DNA from: Atherix ibis | Taxonomy: Eukaryota > Arthropoda > Insecta > Diptera > Athericidae | NCBI GenBank assembly: GCA_958298945.1 | Contig: OY282606.1 | Location: 45,521,920-45,585,919, forward strand | Length of the DNA: 64,000 nt | Direction: 5' to 3' | Part shown: piece by piece, positions 37,498 to 48,800 of the stretch | Position numbering within the stretch: position 1 is the stretch's first letter | How the letters are laid out: each line of letters opens with the position of its first letter | Made by a program: the position numbers and the translations under genes | Notes under the pieces: model-generated | Database searches by the model: none | Seen by the model: the letters and a program-made list of their open reading frames with translations, nothing else | What the model was told of the DNA's origin: nothing

Positions 37498-40216
37498 GCT
37501 TGAACAAATTAAATATTACAGCATTGAATGCGTGTTCAATAGTCAGCCATGAGAAAAGAATAGAGCTTCAAACCTTTTTGAATGAACAAAGCACTGAAGA
37601 CAGGATGAATATTTTCTTATTAAATGAAACTACAATAAGCTGCAGCACCGACACACTATTAGTTTGGAAAACTTTAACATCATAAGAAACGACTCCGTAA
37701 CGGGAACGGCACTCATTTTGCCTAAACACTTCAGGTTCAACAATATCAATAACTTTTGCTCCGAAAATATCACCACTGCATGTGTGAAGATTCCAATAGC
37801 AGCGGACGGATCTATCCTTCAAATTATGTTAGTAGCGTGTTATATAAGAGGCAACGCTCAGTAATCATAAATATACAAATTTATGGACTTCATGAACAAT
37901 ATAAGCCGCTCCTATGATGGCTTGATCGTTGAAGGTGACTTCAATGCGAGAAACCGACTATGGGGCGACACTACAAATAATACTAATGGAATCAGATCGC
38001 TACGTGGCTAGCGGAAAACACACAACATAATAATTTAGAGCTCATCAGTCCACGCGAGCCAACACGCCCGAGCAGCGATTCTATAATAGACTTTTTTATT
38101 GTATCGGCAGAAATATACAACTTTATAGAACGTGGTGAGATTTCGACGTCTACCTTCCACTCAGACCATTTTCCATTATATTTATCATTAAATCTACGTA
38201 GCAGTGTAAGATTACTTTGGAATTACGTCCATCCAAAGAATGATCTTCACAATGTAAATTGGAATAAATTCAAAACAATGCTAGACAAACATCTGAATGC
38301 AGCTCATATATCGGATGAAGAAAATTACACGAATGACCAAATAGACAAATTACTCGATAATTTTGCAACTAGTATCAAGCGCTCACTGGAATCGTCCACA
38401 ACCAAGACTAATAGAGGCAGCTCCAGATACGGGCAACTTCCAAAGGAAATTCTCAAACTTTTAAAGGAGAGAAAGCATATGAGAAGAAACTTGAAAAGGA
38501 TTTATCATCGCAATTCCAACAAAATTGGCAGAGAATACCGGTCACTACTTTCACAGATAAACTGTTTATCTACCTTCATCAGACTGCGAGCTAACCAGCA
38601 CCTGAACGAAAGGCTCAACAGATACTTGAGGGGATTAAAACCTGGTCCGGAAGTATTTAAAAATATCGATAGAATTTCCGGTAGAAAGAGAACGCGAAAG
38701 GTTATAATAACGGATGAAAGTGATATTCCCGTTTTAGGTGGCAATGAAACAATAATGCATAAGTTTGCTGACTACTATGCAGAATTGTATAAACAAAAAC
38801 TACCAAACCCTCAAAGTAAACATACGCGGACAGTGATGGTCAATTTGACACAGCGATTAGGGGGAAAGCCAATTGAGTCTCAAACAAATTTTAACGTTGG
38901 TAACACGGCCACTTCTCCGAAACAAGGCCGATTGTTTATCACTTGTAGAGAACTCTGCTCATATATCCACTCCATTAATAATAAGAAATCAGCGGGCCCT
39001 GATGGTATACCTAACTTCGTAATTAAGAAATTTACGATGACAGCAACGAGAATTCTACTCATTATTCTCAACAACTGCCTAAACAATTTTTATTTTCCTG
39101 TTGTATGGAAGGAGGCCAATATCATCAATATTCCAAAGAAAAAATTCAAAGCAAGTATATCCTAGCACAGAGCAATATCACTCCTACAAATATTGGTAAA
39201 CTGTTGGATAGATTCCTCCATGACAGACTTCTGTTTGAATTAGATGATAGGAGAGTAATCCCGAACAATCAATTTGGATTTAGACAGAATCACTCAACAA
39301 CAGATGCATTGATGGTTCTGCATACTGATGTCACCGAGGCTCTCAACCTCAGAAGATGCCCTGTCATATGCAGTTTGGACATCAGGAAGGCATTCGACAC
39401 GGTCTAATGGAACGGACTCCTATTTAAACTGCTGCGGTTAAACATAGATAGGTGCCTAATCCTCATGTATCGTTCATTCCTCGCGAATAGAGTTTTTAGA
39501 ATACGCTGACGATACGCTGTTCTACTCTTCACATGCGAGCCCTTCGAGTGCAAGGAGTGTGGTACAGAAGCAGCTCGATATGATCCTGCCGTACTATGGA
39601 AAATGGGGCATAGACACCAATGCGAACAAAACGAAACTGATATGCATCCGAAATTCATGTGAGAAAGGTCCCCTGAAAATTGTTACAAAAAGCAGAGTCA
39701 ACGTGAACATCGATGGAGTAGGGGTGAACGCAGTGACTTCATTTAAATACCTTGGGGTGAACTTCACACAACTATTTAAATTCAACTTAAACGCTGAATA
39801 CTACCTTCAAAAGGCCAATTATCAGTTACGGATTTCCGATTTGGTTCGCTCTTTCTGGAAGCCAAGTGTCGAGAATGCAGAAATTCGAAAGAAAAGTAAT
39901 TCGACATTGCACAGGTTTGTACCGCAGGAACGACAAAAGATTTTATCCAAATAGCCAATTATATAGAGCTGCAGAGCTAAATCCATTGATTGAATACAAT
40001 CTGGATATAAGTAGGAAATATCTCCCAAGAATGGAAACACACCCTAACGATTTAGTAAAAAATACTAGGGAAATTTATTCCAACATGCAGTACTCAAACG
40101 AATACATATACCCTTCGCCATTAATGATAATTGACGACCGATACAAACACCTGTTTGTGAACAACGAAGGCATAAAATTCTACGAGGCTCGTAGACCGAA
40201 ATATCACTACGGGTAA
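37494..40216 (+). pseudogene. LINE 2 ORF2 (endonuclease, reverse transcriptase), broken
   Basis: Endonuclease pieces: LNITALNACSIVSHEKRIEL with LLNETTI (37,500-37,640), EGDFNARNRLWGD (near 37,935) and FHSDHFPLYL (near 38,155). A long frame at 38,278-39,165 holds the linker and early RT, with NKKSAGPDGIPNFVIKKF. The frame 39,105-39,407 has NQFGFRQNHSTTDAL and SLDIRKAFDTV, followed by a stop. About 60-80 codons that should include the PQG block are deleted near 39,495, joining FLANRVF directly to EYADDTLFYS. The C-terminal region follows in two frames to 40,216. Confidence 0.85.
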
Positions 40217-40589
40217 TATAAATAAAGCAGTGTGAATGTTCACAACATTCGGGAAGTGCAATTTTTATTTAATTAGTTTATTTAGCTTGTAAGTCTAGAT
40301 TAAGTATATATATATATTTTAAATGTAAGGTAGATATAAGAAAATAAATAAGTAAATTAAAGACAAATATTATAATAATATCATAAAACAGCCGACTCAA
40401 ATAATAAACACATAATTACACTGAACTAAGTGCCCAAAGGACACTTTATAAGGAAAATAATATGTCAACTCCTTGAACTAGACCTAATAAATAGTCTTAA
40501 GAATTTTTTCAAGAATTGCTTTGGTGTTTTTAAGCATATAATGTACTAGTAAACTTATGTAAGAAAAACTGAAATAAATAATTTCTAGA

Positions 40590-41420
40590 TTTCTAAAAAA
40601 GATTGCACTGGTCACCCGGGCCTTTTTGTTTGCTGTCCAGTGAATTGGCAATTTATTGATATCTACACCGTTAACCGAGCGTGGTCTTAAGGCGCGATTT
40701 ACTAGCAGTGGTTTTAACATACGTTCTCCTGAAGGATTGGAACAAAACAACAATGTTGCACGGTCCTTTGCTACTTTAAAACCACCGGCAGTTTTCTGCG
40801 ATTTTACAACATTTCAAAAAATGCCAGTTTCATCCACATTCCAAACTTGATCTGGGTTGTATCCTGCATCTTCAATAATTTTTCTAAGTTTTAGAGGAAA
40901 TTCTTTGGCAGCCAATTTATCTGCAGACGCAGTTTCTCCCTTAATTTTTATATTATGGAGAGCATGTCGTTTAAGAAAACTTGTAATCCAACCTGTTCTT
41001 GCAGAAAATTCAGGTTGTTTTGATTGAGATGAAGTGCTTGGCTCAACTTCTTTAATACGTTTATAGAGTCTTAATACTGTTTGCTTGATAGTAATTCCAT
41101 CTACTGGTATTCTTTTTTGTGATTTATCTTCAATTCACATTACCAAAGCGTTTTCCATCTTCTCTTTGGCAACATCTCTTATGTAAGACGATTATATAGC
41201 ACTTATTTTTGTCCCAGAATATACAGATTTTCTGATCGCAGTTTAATTTTTTTAATCGTTCTTATGGTAGCTTCATGAATACCAAAATGCTTTCCGACAG
41301 CCGTTGCAACTTGTCCTGTTGCAAGTTGATCTAAAATTTTAATTTTAGTATCTAAGCTGATCTCCTTCCTCTTCGTTTTTATTATAGGTTAATTATTTGA
41401 CATTGTGTTAAGGCTACCAA
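40590..41420 (-). pseudogene. Tigger transposase, N-terminal half
   Basis: From about 41,400 downward the minus strand shows a psq-type HTH (KILDQLATGQVATAVGKHFG, then IHEATIRTIKK), a CENP-B-type HTH (GWITSFLKRHALHNIKIKGE), and the first catalytic block QVWNVDETGIF. FCSNPSGERMLKPLLVNRAL and the end TANKKARVTSAIF follow, after which the similarity stops abruptly at about 40,600. Frameshifts and stops are present (near 41,390, 41,210 and 41,140). It joins the pieces at 33.2 and 27.2 kb. Confidence 0.85.
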
Positions 41421-42039
41421 TAATATTTTTCATATTAATAATGCAAAGATTTGAAAATTATTTAAAACTTAACTGTTATTGAGTTAATAAATCTATACGA
41501 GCACTAACTTTATTTTACTTATAACTTTTTAAATATCCACATTAAGTAAACGTCTTTTCTTTTCAACTCTCAAAACCAAACTAAATTGCGTTAAAAATAC
41601 ATTACGTCTTTACACTACGCATAATTCGGGGAATCCCACTCATATAATCGACATAATCTAACTGAATTGTGAAAAATTTAACGCGAAGTTACAATGCGTA
41701 TTTGTGAGGCGTGAGAATGAAACAAATTCATCAGAAAAATTCATAAAAAAGTTCATAGAATATTGAAAATCGTGTTAAAACAAATAAATTCGTGTAAAAA
41801 GAGATTTTTTTTTCGTTTTAACTCGTGTTAAATAAAATTCGTGTAAAAAATATTCGTGCAAAAAGAGAATTCGGTGTATTGTGCGCTTTCACATCCAAAT
41901 CAAGCAAATTTCAAAAGTGAAACCGTAAAAACACTAAATTTTTTTTATTTTTATTAATTGATATTCAAAAATAAACAAAACTATTTTAGAGACAGTATAC
42001 AATATAATTAATTTAGCTGTGTTAGTAGTAAACAAAAAC

Positions 42040-42244
42040 TATAACATTTATTTAAGTGTGCAAATGAATCAGCGCCAGTGTCAACTTGTGTCAACTGGCG
42101 CCACAAGTGTGGCATTACTATGTTAGCAGTTGCGCCAGCAAATCCAATATAAAACTAGTAAGTGCACGATGTTGGCGCCAGTGCTGTCAACAAGCTGTAC
42201 AGTTGGTGTAAAGCAAGTAATTTTTTATTCGTAATTCTATTCTG
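42040..42244 (+). promoter_or_regulatory. Upstream region of the MADF gene with repeated GGCGCCA/GTGTCAAC motifs
   Basis: The 200 bp before the MADF start codon contain CAGCGCCAGTGTCAAC, GTGTCAACTGGCGCCA and TTGGCGCCAGTGCTGTCAAC in both orientations, an unusual GC-richer cluster in this AT-rich window. They could be protein-binding sites near the promoter. No core promoter element was identified. Confidence 0.35.
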
Positions 42245-45200
42245 ATGGCGAAACAAACGAAAAAATGGTCATCAAAAGTTATAATAAAATTTCTCGAGGC
42301 TTACGAACAGCATCCATGCCTGTGGAATCACAAACTACCGTCGTACAAAGACCGAATGCACAGGGAAGCCGCGCTAAGAAAAATTGTTGAGGTTATGTCC
42401 GATTTGGTTGATAATTTCGATATGAACAGTGCAAAAGCGAAAATCCGCAGCATACGAAATGCATATACTTTGGAACATCATAAAGTTCTTAAATCATATA
42501 AAACTGCAACGTCAACAGACGAAATCTATAGACCGGCGGTTAATTGGTTTCCGGTCGCTGATCGTTTCCTAAAAGGAATTGTCGAGACAAAAAAAAACAA
42601 AGATAATAACACTTTGGTAAGACATTTTAGGTTTCCCCCCTCATATAATATATTATTTCTTAATTGATCTTATAAAATCGACGATATATACAAATGACAT
42701 TTGTAATGACTTCGAGTAATCGGATATTGTCTCTCAGTATTGCTATTGAAAGATTCCAACACGTCTAAGTGCTGTTGTACGGTTATGTAATCAATTTTAT
42801 AGGATTTTCATTATTTTTCTTAAATTTTCGCATTTAAATAGATTTACGTAAATAATTATATTATTACAAAAGAGTATTTATACAAATACTATATAAAAAC
42901 AAGTATGTTCTATTTTAGTAGAGGATTTTAGTTTAAAATTTTTTTATATAGTCAGATTTCATGTGTTATTTTTGTTGTTGAAATTCGTTGAGCGCACTCA
43001 TTGCGGTTTAGTTCCAGTTTGACACTTTGCTTGTCATTTGCGTTAGCATGTGTGCGCTACGCTCGACTCGGCCTTATACTCAAATATAAGAGTCTCTTTC
43101 ACTTCCCAAGTAACACCAGTTACGGAAATTATGGTATTTAACGGCACTCTGGCGAAACTGTGTTCCGTCATATGATTACGAATTTGTTCAAGATGGGTTC
43201 AGAAACGGTTCAGAAACTGTTCGTTCTTTGTCTGTGAAAGCCGATGCTCAAACAATTAGTTTGCTTTCATGTATGGGTGCATTCATACATGAAATTGCAT
43301 GTATGGGTGCACCCATACATGAAAGCAAAAAATTTTCGAGTTCCGGCTTGTAGCGACAAAGCACGAACAGTTTCTGAACCGTTTCTGAACCCATCTTGAA
43401 CAAATTCGTAATTATATGACGGAACAGAGTTCCGTCAGAGTGCCGTTAAATAGCTTTATTTTCGTAGCTTGCGTTACTTGGGTCTTCATTATAGTTAAAT
43501 ATTTTTAATTTTTTTTGTAATCAAATATATTTTCATAACATTAAAAAATTAATAACAAAAAATTAAATAAAATATTCTCTTCTAGCTATATAACCATATA
43601 AAAAACTTAAAACCTATTCAATTTCTAGGAACTCGATGTCATCGAACCATCGAAGGGAAATTTATCCAATAACGAAGGGAAATTTATCCAATGCACAATC
43701 TATATTAAAAAATAGTTATTAGTTATGTTATCATAGATTTAAAAATAATTTAGATTATGCTTACTCTTCATTATTTTTGACACATTCAGGTCCTTGAAGC
43801 CAATATTTCCCTGCCTCCCATCAAATGTAAATTTGGAGGCCAATTCTTCGGTAAACAATATTTTGCACGTTGTATATAAAAACTTTTTCAATTCTGTTCC
43901 CGACTGCTTCATAAAAATATCTATCTGTTGATCAATATAGTACATACATTAAAATGATAACTTGTAATAATATCACAAATATGATCTTACCAATTCTATT
44001 TTCACGTCTTCACTTGCTTCTAAAAGCGATTCATCAAATAGTTTGAATTTCTTCAATGATCTAACATCTGATGGGAGCCACGGGAAATACTGATGTAATA
44101 CTGCAAGTATTTTACTCATAGTACGTCCACAAATGGTCGTGTCCACTGCAATTCTTTGCAAATCTTTTCTCAATTGGGGTATTTCTGAAGTGCTGCACCT
44201 TCCTTCTGTTTCATCCGAACTTTGAAGATATTCAGTGGAATAATGTTGTATTTGTGGAGTGCTGGAGCTTTCTTCTGTTTTATCCAAACTTTCAAGATAT
44301 TCAATGGAATTGTCGGTTTCAATTATATTACCTTGCACCGGTATACGCAAATCAACAAGTGCGAATTCAATGTTTTTTTTTTTTACTGCACATACTAATT
44401 TTCTTTTTATTTCGTTCGCGACTTCCCTTTCGTACGCTCTTTTGGACATTTTCCTTTTAATAATATTATTATTTATTATATATTTTAATTCTAATAATAT
44501 AGTTTAATTAATATAATGTACTATTACGTTTCTTTTTTACGCACGAGAAAAACTTGTTGTCGCCGCAACATTCAATTAGCAATTGGTTATTTCACAACTA
44601 ATAGAAATGAAAATTTACAATTCTAATAATATAATTAAATTATAATGTACTATTACGTTTCTTTATTTTACGCACGAGGAAAACTTGTGTCGCCGCAACA
44701 TTCAATTAGCAATTGGTTATTTTGACAACTAATAGAAATGTAAATTTACAATACATTCACACTAAATTCATTTCGAGTTCAGTTAGTTCCGTCATTCAAG
44801 TCCATAGACGACACTCATTCGTAATACGACATAATCCTGAACTAAGAGCCGTCAGATGTAACAAAAACGGAACTCATTGACGGAACTTATTGAATGAGTT
44901 CCGAGTGCGTTACTTGGGTTTCAGCAGCCGAACAATAAACATGCTGATCTCATTGTTATTAACTTTTGTATCAAAGTACCGGCATTATTTATTTCACTTA
45001 TTCCACAGCAGAATTGGTCTACAACAATCTATACGGCAGTCGATTATACTCAACATTTTTCAAATTGAAATTTCTAAGATTTTGAACTCGTTTATTTTTT
45101 TTATAGATAATTTCAAGCAAGATACATAGGTAGTTTTTTTTTTCTTTTTCTGCAGATTGAAAAAAAATATTTACCACCTCAACTGAAGATTTCGGAACCG

Positions 45201-45467
45201 TCGACTTCTTCAAATAATCTACTAATGAAGCAATCCGCTCAAATCGGCCATTATTTAAAAGAAACTACAAGGACTTTGCCTACCTCCACCTCCTTCGATG
45301 AAGATGAATTCATAATTATGGGAAAACGTTTTGCATATCAACTGCGAGCTATGACAGAACATCAACGTTTATTAGCCGAAATGTTCATAGGCGACATTAT
45401 GTATTATGGACGAAGTGGACAGTTGACAGAGAATTTTTTTCAAAAAATCCCCAAACAAACTAATTAA
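42245..45467 (+). CDS. MADF-domain protein (2 exons)
   Basis: Exons 42245-42616 and 45156-45467, phase 0, GT-AG, 227 aa. Residues about 8-110 form a MADF domain (Myb/SANT-like DNA-binding fold): IKFLEAYEQHPCLWNHKLPS, YKDRMHREAALRKIVE, KAKIRSIRNAYTLEHHKVL and YRPAVNWFPVADRFL. The C-terminal part has a predicted helix pair (EFIIMGKRFAYQLRAMTEHQ, LLAEMFIGDIMYYGRS) where MADF proteins often carry a BESS-like dimerisation domain. Such proteins are usually sequence-specific transcription regulators, and some derive from transposon accessory proteins. The frame is intact, unlike the transposons beside it. The 2.5-kb intron holds an antisense gene and a foldback. It ends 337 bp from the convergent ELYS stop codon. 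Confidence 0.8.
43105..43482. mobile_element. 378-bp foldback element
   Basis: The first and last roughly 180 bp are near-perfect reverse complements. Both ends read CCCAAGTAAC inward, and both arms contain GTTCAAGATGGGTTCAGAAA and TTCCGTCAT. The centre is itself made of inverted copies of CATGTATGGGTGCA. It has no coding capacity. It lies in the MADF intron and just downstream of the antisense DUF4806-like gene. Confidence 0.92.
43739..44449 (-). CDS. DUF4806-like protein, antisense within the MADF intron (2 exons)
   Basis: Exons 44449-43991 and 43924-43739 (phase 0, 66-bp intron), 214 aa. The middle is low-complexity and contains an imperfect internal repeat (EYLESLDKTEESSSTPQI and EYLQSSDETEGRCSTSEI). 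The C-terminal half, from about residue 95, contains RKDLQRIAVDTTICGRTMSK, LPSDVRSLKKFKLF, TELKKFLYTTCKILFTEELA and FTFDGRQGNIGFKDL. This resembles the insect DUF4806 domain, whose function is unknown and which is common in multi-copy, possibly transposon-linked genes. Both exons are open with good splice sites. The family call is from memory of its pattern. Confidence 0.65.
44489..44751. repeat. 132-bp tandem duplication upstream of the DUF4806-like gene
   Basis: Two copies (44,489-44,620 and 44,621-44,751) share TGTACTATTACGTTTCTTT, TCGCCGCAACATTCAATTAG and AATTGGTTATT, with a few substitutions and one- or two-base indels. They lie 40 bp upstream of the start codon on the minus strand, so the promoter or 5' UTR may be duplicated. 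Confidence 0.92.
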
Positions 45468-45803
45468 AAAAATGTTTAAAAAGTCAGTTGTTCGTTGTCT
45501 GTTGAAAGAACTTAGCTGGTTTTGGCATGCATCAAAATTTACATAAAGTGGAAAAATTTCATATTAACAGTAAATTATAGGACAAAAGAAAAAAATATAT
45601 ATTGTGCCTTGTAAACAATAAGTTATATTTTATTAATACACTTAGTATAGAAAAAATAAAAACTTTTGTGTGAAAATAACAGTTCACTTAACAACTAGCG
45701 CAGCTTGTGATTATATAATAAACTGACTGATAATAATAATAAATAAATAATTATTTTGAGTAGTAAATGCGTTTGTTGAATGAATTCCAGAATGTTAGCT
45801 TAT
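45468..45803. other. Shared 3' region of the convergent MADF and ELYS genes
   Basis: Only 336 bp separate the MADF stop codon from the ELYS stop codon on the other strand. AATAAA-type hexamers (about 45,653 and 45,740) could serve the plus-strand gene. The transcripts may overlap at their 3' ends. Confidence 0.55.
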
Positions 45804-48800
45804 TCACAGCAAGTCCAATCTAGCGCTTCTTCTGACTAAGGTATTAGCAGTCATGCCGTTTACTTTGTTTTCCCTTTAAAAAAATTTACCCATTGAAGTA
45901 AAAATCCGTTTATATAATATGAAAAAAAAACAAGTTTATTTAAAAAACAGCATAATCATAGTTTCGTGTACACCGAAAACGCTTCCTTACCTTCCGATGG
46001 CTTTTTATTATTTTCATCATTTTTGGTCGTCGTTGCTTCTATATCTTTGGATAGATTTATACTTGCTTTTGGCTCTTTCTTCACTGATTGATCATCATTT
46101 GAACTTTCTTCAATTTCAGCCTGAGAGTGAAGAGTAAATATATTTTTTTTTATAAATTACTTGCGCCAATAATGTTTTGGTACATCGCGCGTTTGGTTAG
46201 TATTAGGACGTCTAAAGAGAGAGAGAGAGATGTCGGTACACTTTGCTCTTAAATAGCTGTTCGTTGTAAGGATTTGGTAAAACCGAGTGAGCCAGAGCAT
46301 TCCACATTCGGATTGAACGGTTAAAAAAAAATTTTATATCTTACAGTACGTTCGAAAAGAGTATTCAAAGTAAACTGATGTGCATTCTTGGCGAAACGCG
46401 TATTATGGTGAAATATTTGTAGATTGCTAGGAATGCAACTAGCCAATTCACTGGAACACTGTTTATGGAAAATACGATAAAATAATGAAAGAACACTGTT
46501 TACGTCGGTGTTCCAGTGAGTCTAATAACTACGCAATATTTTTGTCTCCTACTAATTTCATTGCTTGATTCTGTATCCCATCTTAAAGTGCAATGACATT
46601 CTAGAAGCGCTTGCCCACACATGGGAATTACCAGCTTGGGGGCGAATATATGCCTTGTTTATATTGGGTAGATCAGATGGAATGAAATATTGTTTAGATC
46701 GATTAAGCGGTTTCCCTTTAGAGACAGCTGTGTTTTGGATGTATTAAAGTACTGTCATCAGCGAATCAGTGGATAAGATTATAAGTAACAGATAAGATAT
46801 CATTTATGAAAATTAGAAAAAGGGTTGTATATAGAACGGAGCCAGCATTTATGTTGTGGACTGCAGAGTTGAAGACATCCAAAACAACTTGTACTGAATG
46901 GTTTGAAAGAAAGCTTTTAATCTAATTGAAAAGGCAAACGTCGAGACCATATGCACGGAATTTTGACAAAAGATCTTGATGTCAAAATAAATCAAATGGA
47001 GAGTGTGGTTCGCCTTTTCGGCTAGATGCGCCAAAAAACCACCAGTGGATCTATTGCTACGGAAATCATATTGACGGTTACTGAAGAGCTTCCTTGACTC
47101 AAGATACTTCATTAGCTAATAGTTTATCAGTGTTTCCATGACCTTAGAAATGAGGAACTATAATGCAATGGGTCAGTAATTGGAGAGGTAAAAAGACTCG
47201 CATTTTTTGGAGTCTGGTTGAACGAATGCTGCTTTCCATCATTTCGCAAAAATTTCGGAAGAAAAGGATAGGCGGAAAAGCTTATACAGTGGTTTTGCCA
47301 GTGCGGAAGAACACTTCAGAATTATGGGAGATATGCCATTTGGAGCAGCCAATTTGTACGTATCAAAATCTCTAAGGACATTTCTTACTGCCCCAGTGCA
47401 AAAATGAATTTGCCCCAAAGAAAATGCAACGCGTTCTAATGCAGGTGGAGACAAGATGAGGAAAAGTGACTCGCGAACAAATTAGCCTTGTCTTTTGAGC
47501 TAACAACTGGAGTTTCATAATGAAATACCGTTGGGATGGATAGGCAAGCAGAATTTTGGATTCTTTTTGCAAATGACAAAAACTGTTTACTACCTCTGGA
47601 GCACTAGTAGTATTTTTTGTCTCATCTTTTGGTCGTTGATAAATTTAACACTACGTATAAGAGCATTGCAGTCATTTCTGGATCGTTTAAACAACCTCCG
47701 ATTTTTCTGAAAAGGGTTGGTCCTTTAAGATCGGAAGCTGAGTTTGAAAAACAGAATGCTTTTTCAGTCGGCCTGACCCTCTACTTTCTATGTGAAATGA
47801 AGTGCTTCATATCGAGTAAGATAATGCTGGCGAGCATATATCAACGGTAGCATTCACGTAACTATTGAGGAAACATAGCGACCAATTAAAACTCCTAAAA
47901 GAACTGTTCAGATCGTCCCAGTTTGCGTTCCGGTACTACCAAACTGTCCTTCTTTGTCTTGAACATGAAATTATCTAATATGATACAGTAATCTGAAGTA
48001 CCTAGAAGTGAAAATATGTTGATGGTATATTTATTGGTGTCGGATGTAAGGAACAAGTTAGTGTTGACTGTCAATATCAGGGATTCGTGTCGGCTTAGTT
48101 ATATTCTGAGTCAAGTATTTTGATTCAGCAAAGAACTCAGTATACATTCCCTCGGGTGTTGTCCGTACAGATGACGAACGTTAAAGTCACCGGCAATAAC
48201 GATTTCAATGTGGGTGGGTGGGAAAAATAGAAACACGTCTTACCTCTTGGACAGTTGAGATTCGGCGCATTGCAATACGACGACTTGATCGTGTGGACAT
48301 ACGACTTGATATTGAATTGAACGAGGCATCGTGCTCACCATCTTCCGCTTCAGCGCCATCCAATTCCTCTGTAGACTCGGCGATTTTAAGGAGTGCCGCC
48401 TGATTACGTGTAAGTATACGATCCGACCCTAAGGCAAGATTACCAGTAGATTGTGACAATTTTTGAGATTTGGAAATCCGGACCGAATCGACAGAAGAAG
48501 CCCGCTTCTTTCGTAATGGCAGTTCAGCCTGATCGTTATTGTCATGTTCGTCAGCAAATGGTTCTGTCGACATCGACAGGTGCCGTTTTCTGGCACGGGT
48601 CAGAGGCGAGTTCAGTGTAGTTGTTGGTGAATCAACTACCGATGGTGAATGGACTTGCAGAGCTGGAGATGATGGTAGGTCAACCGATAACGTTCGCTTT
48701 TGCCGATTCGAACGTTGCGTATTATCTGTGGAAGTGCGCCTCTGGATTATTTTCTTTTTGGAAGTGTCTTTTGCTACGCTCGTGTTCAGAGTACTTTCCG

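Larger units (their letters stand above)
36870..40500 (+). mobile_element. Second Jockey-like LINE, 5'-truncated and internally deleted
   Basis: A plus-strand LINE holding the end of ORF1 (37,110-37,490) and a broken ORF2 (37,494-40,216). It shares the phrase pattern KPGP(D/E).FK and an ISGRK-type block with the LINE at 21-24 kb, so the two families are related but not copies of each other. The 3' end is unclear, somewhere between about 40,330 and 40,590 where Tigger sequence resumes. The 5' end abuts the gypsy element. Confidence 0.8.
26334..41880 (-). mobile_element. Tigger/pogo DNA transposon split by 13 kb of nested insertions
   Basis: Three minus-strand segments encode successive parts of one Tigger-type transposase, in order and orientation: N-terminal half at 41,420-40,590, a short middle part at about 33,255-33,175, and the C-terminal part at 27,175-26,340. 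Between them lie a gypsy element plus a LINE (33.3-40.5 kb) and a hAT element (27.18-33.17 kb). The simplest reading is one old Tigger that later elements inserted into. The high-coordinate end (41,740-41,880) has repeated TTCGTGTAAAAA motifs typical of a pogo-type 5' end; outer limits are estimates. The stretch with the second catalytic Asp was not found. Confidence 0.68.
43105..44918 (-). mobile_element. Possible 1.8-kb transposon carrying the DUF4806-like gene
   Basis: The foldback's left terminus CCCAAGTAAC (43,105) is matched by an inverted copy GTTACTTGGG at 44,909-44,918, on the far side of the antisense gene. The sequence inside that right end carries inverted ACGGAACT/AGTTCCGT motifs, as in the foldback arms. 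The gene may be cargo or the coding part of an unusual DNA transposon, with the foldback a deletion derivative. No clear target-site duplication was found, so the boundaries are tentative. Confidence 0.45.

Noticed and set aside
48205..48243. End of ELYS at the stop codon 48,205
   Set aside because: The last codons lie beyond a strong donor and inside a LINE; phase-matched exons continue the gene.
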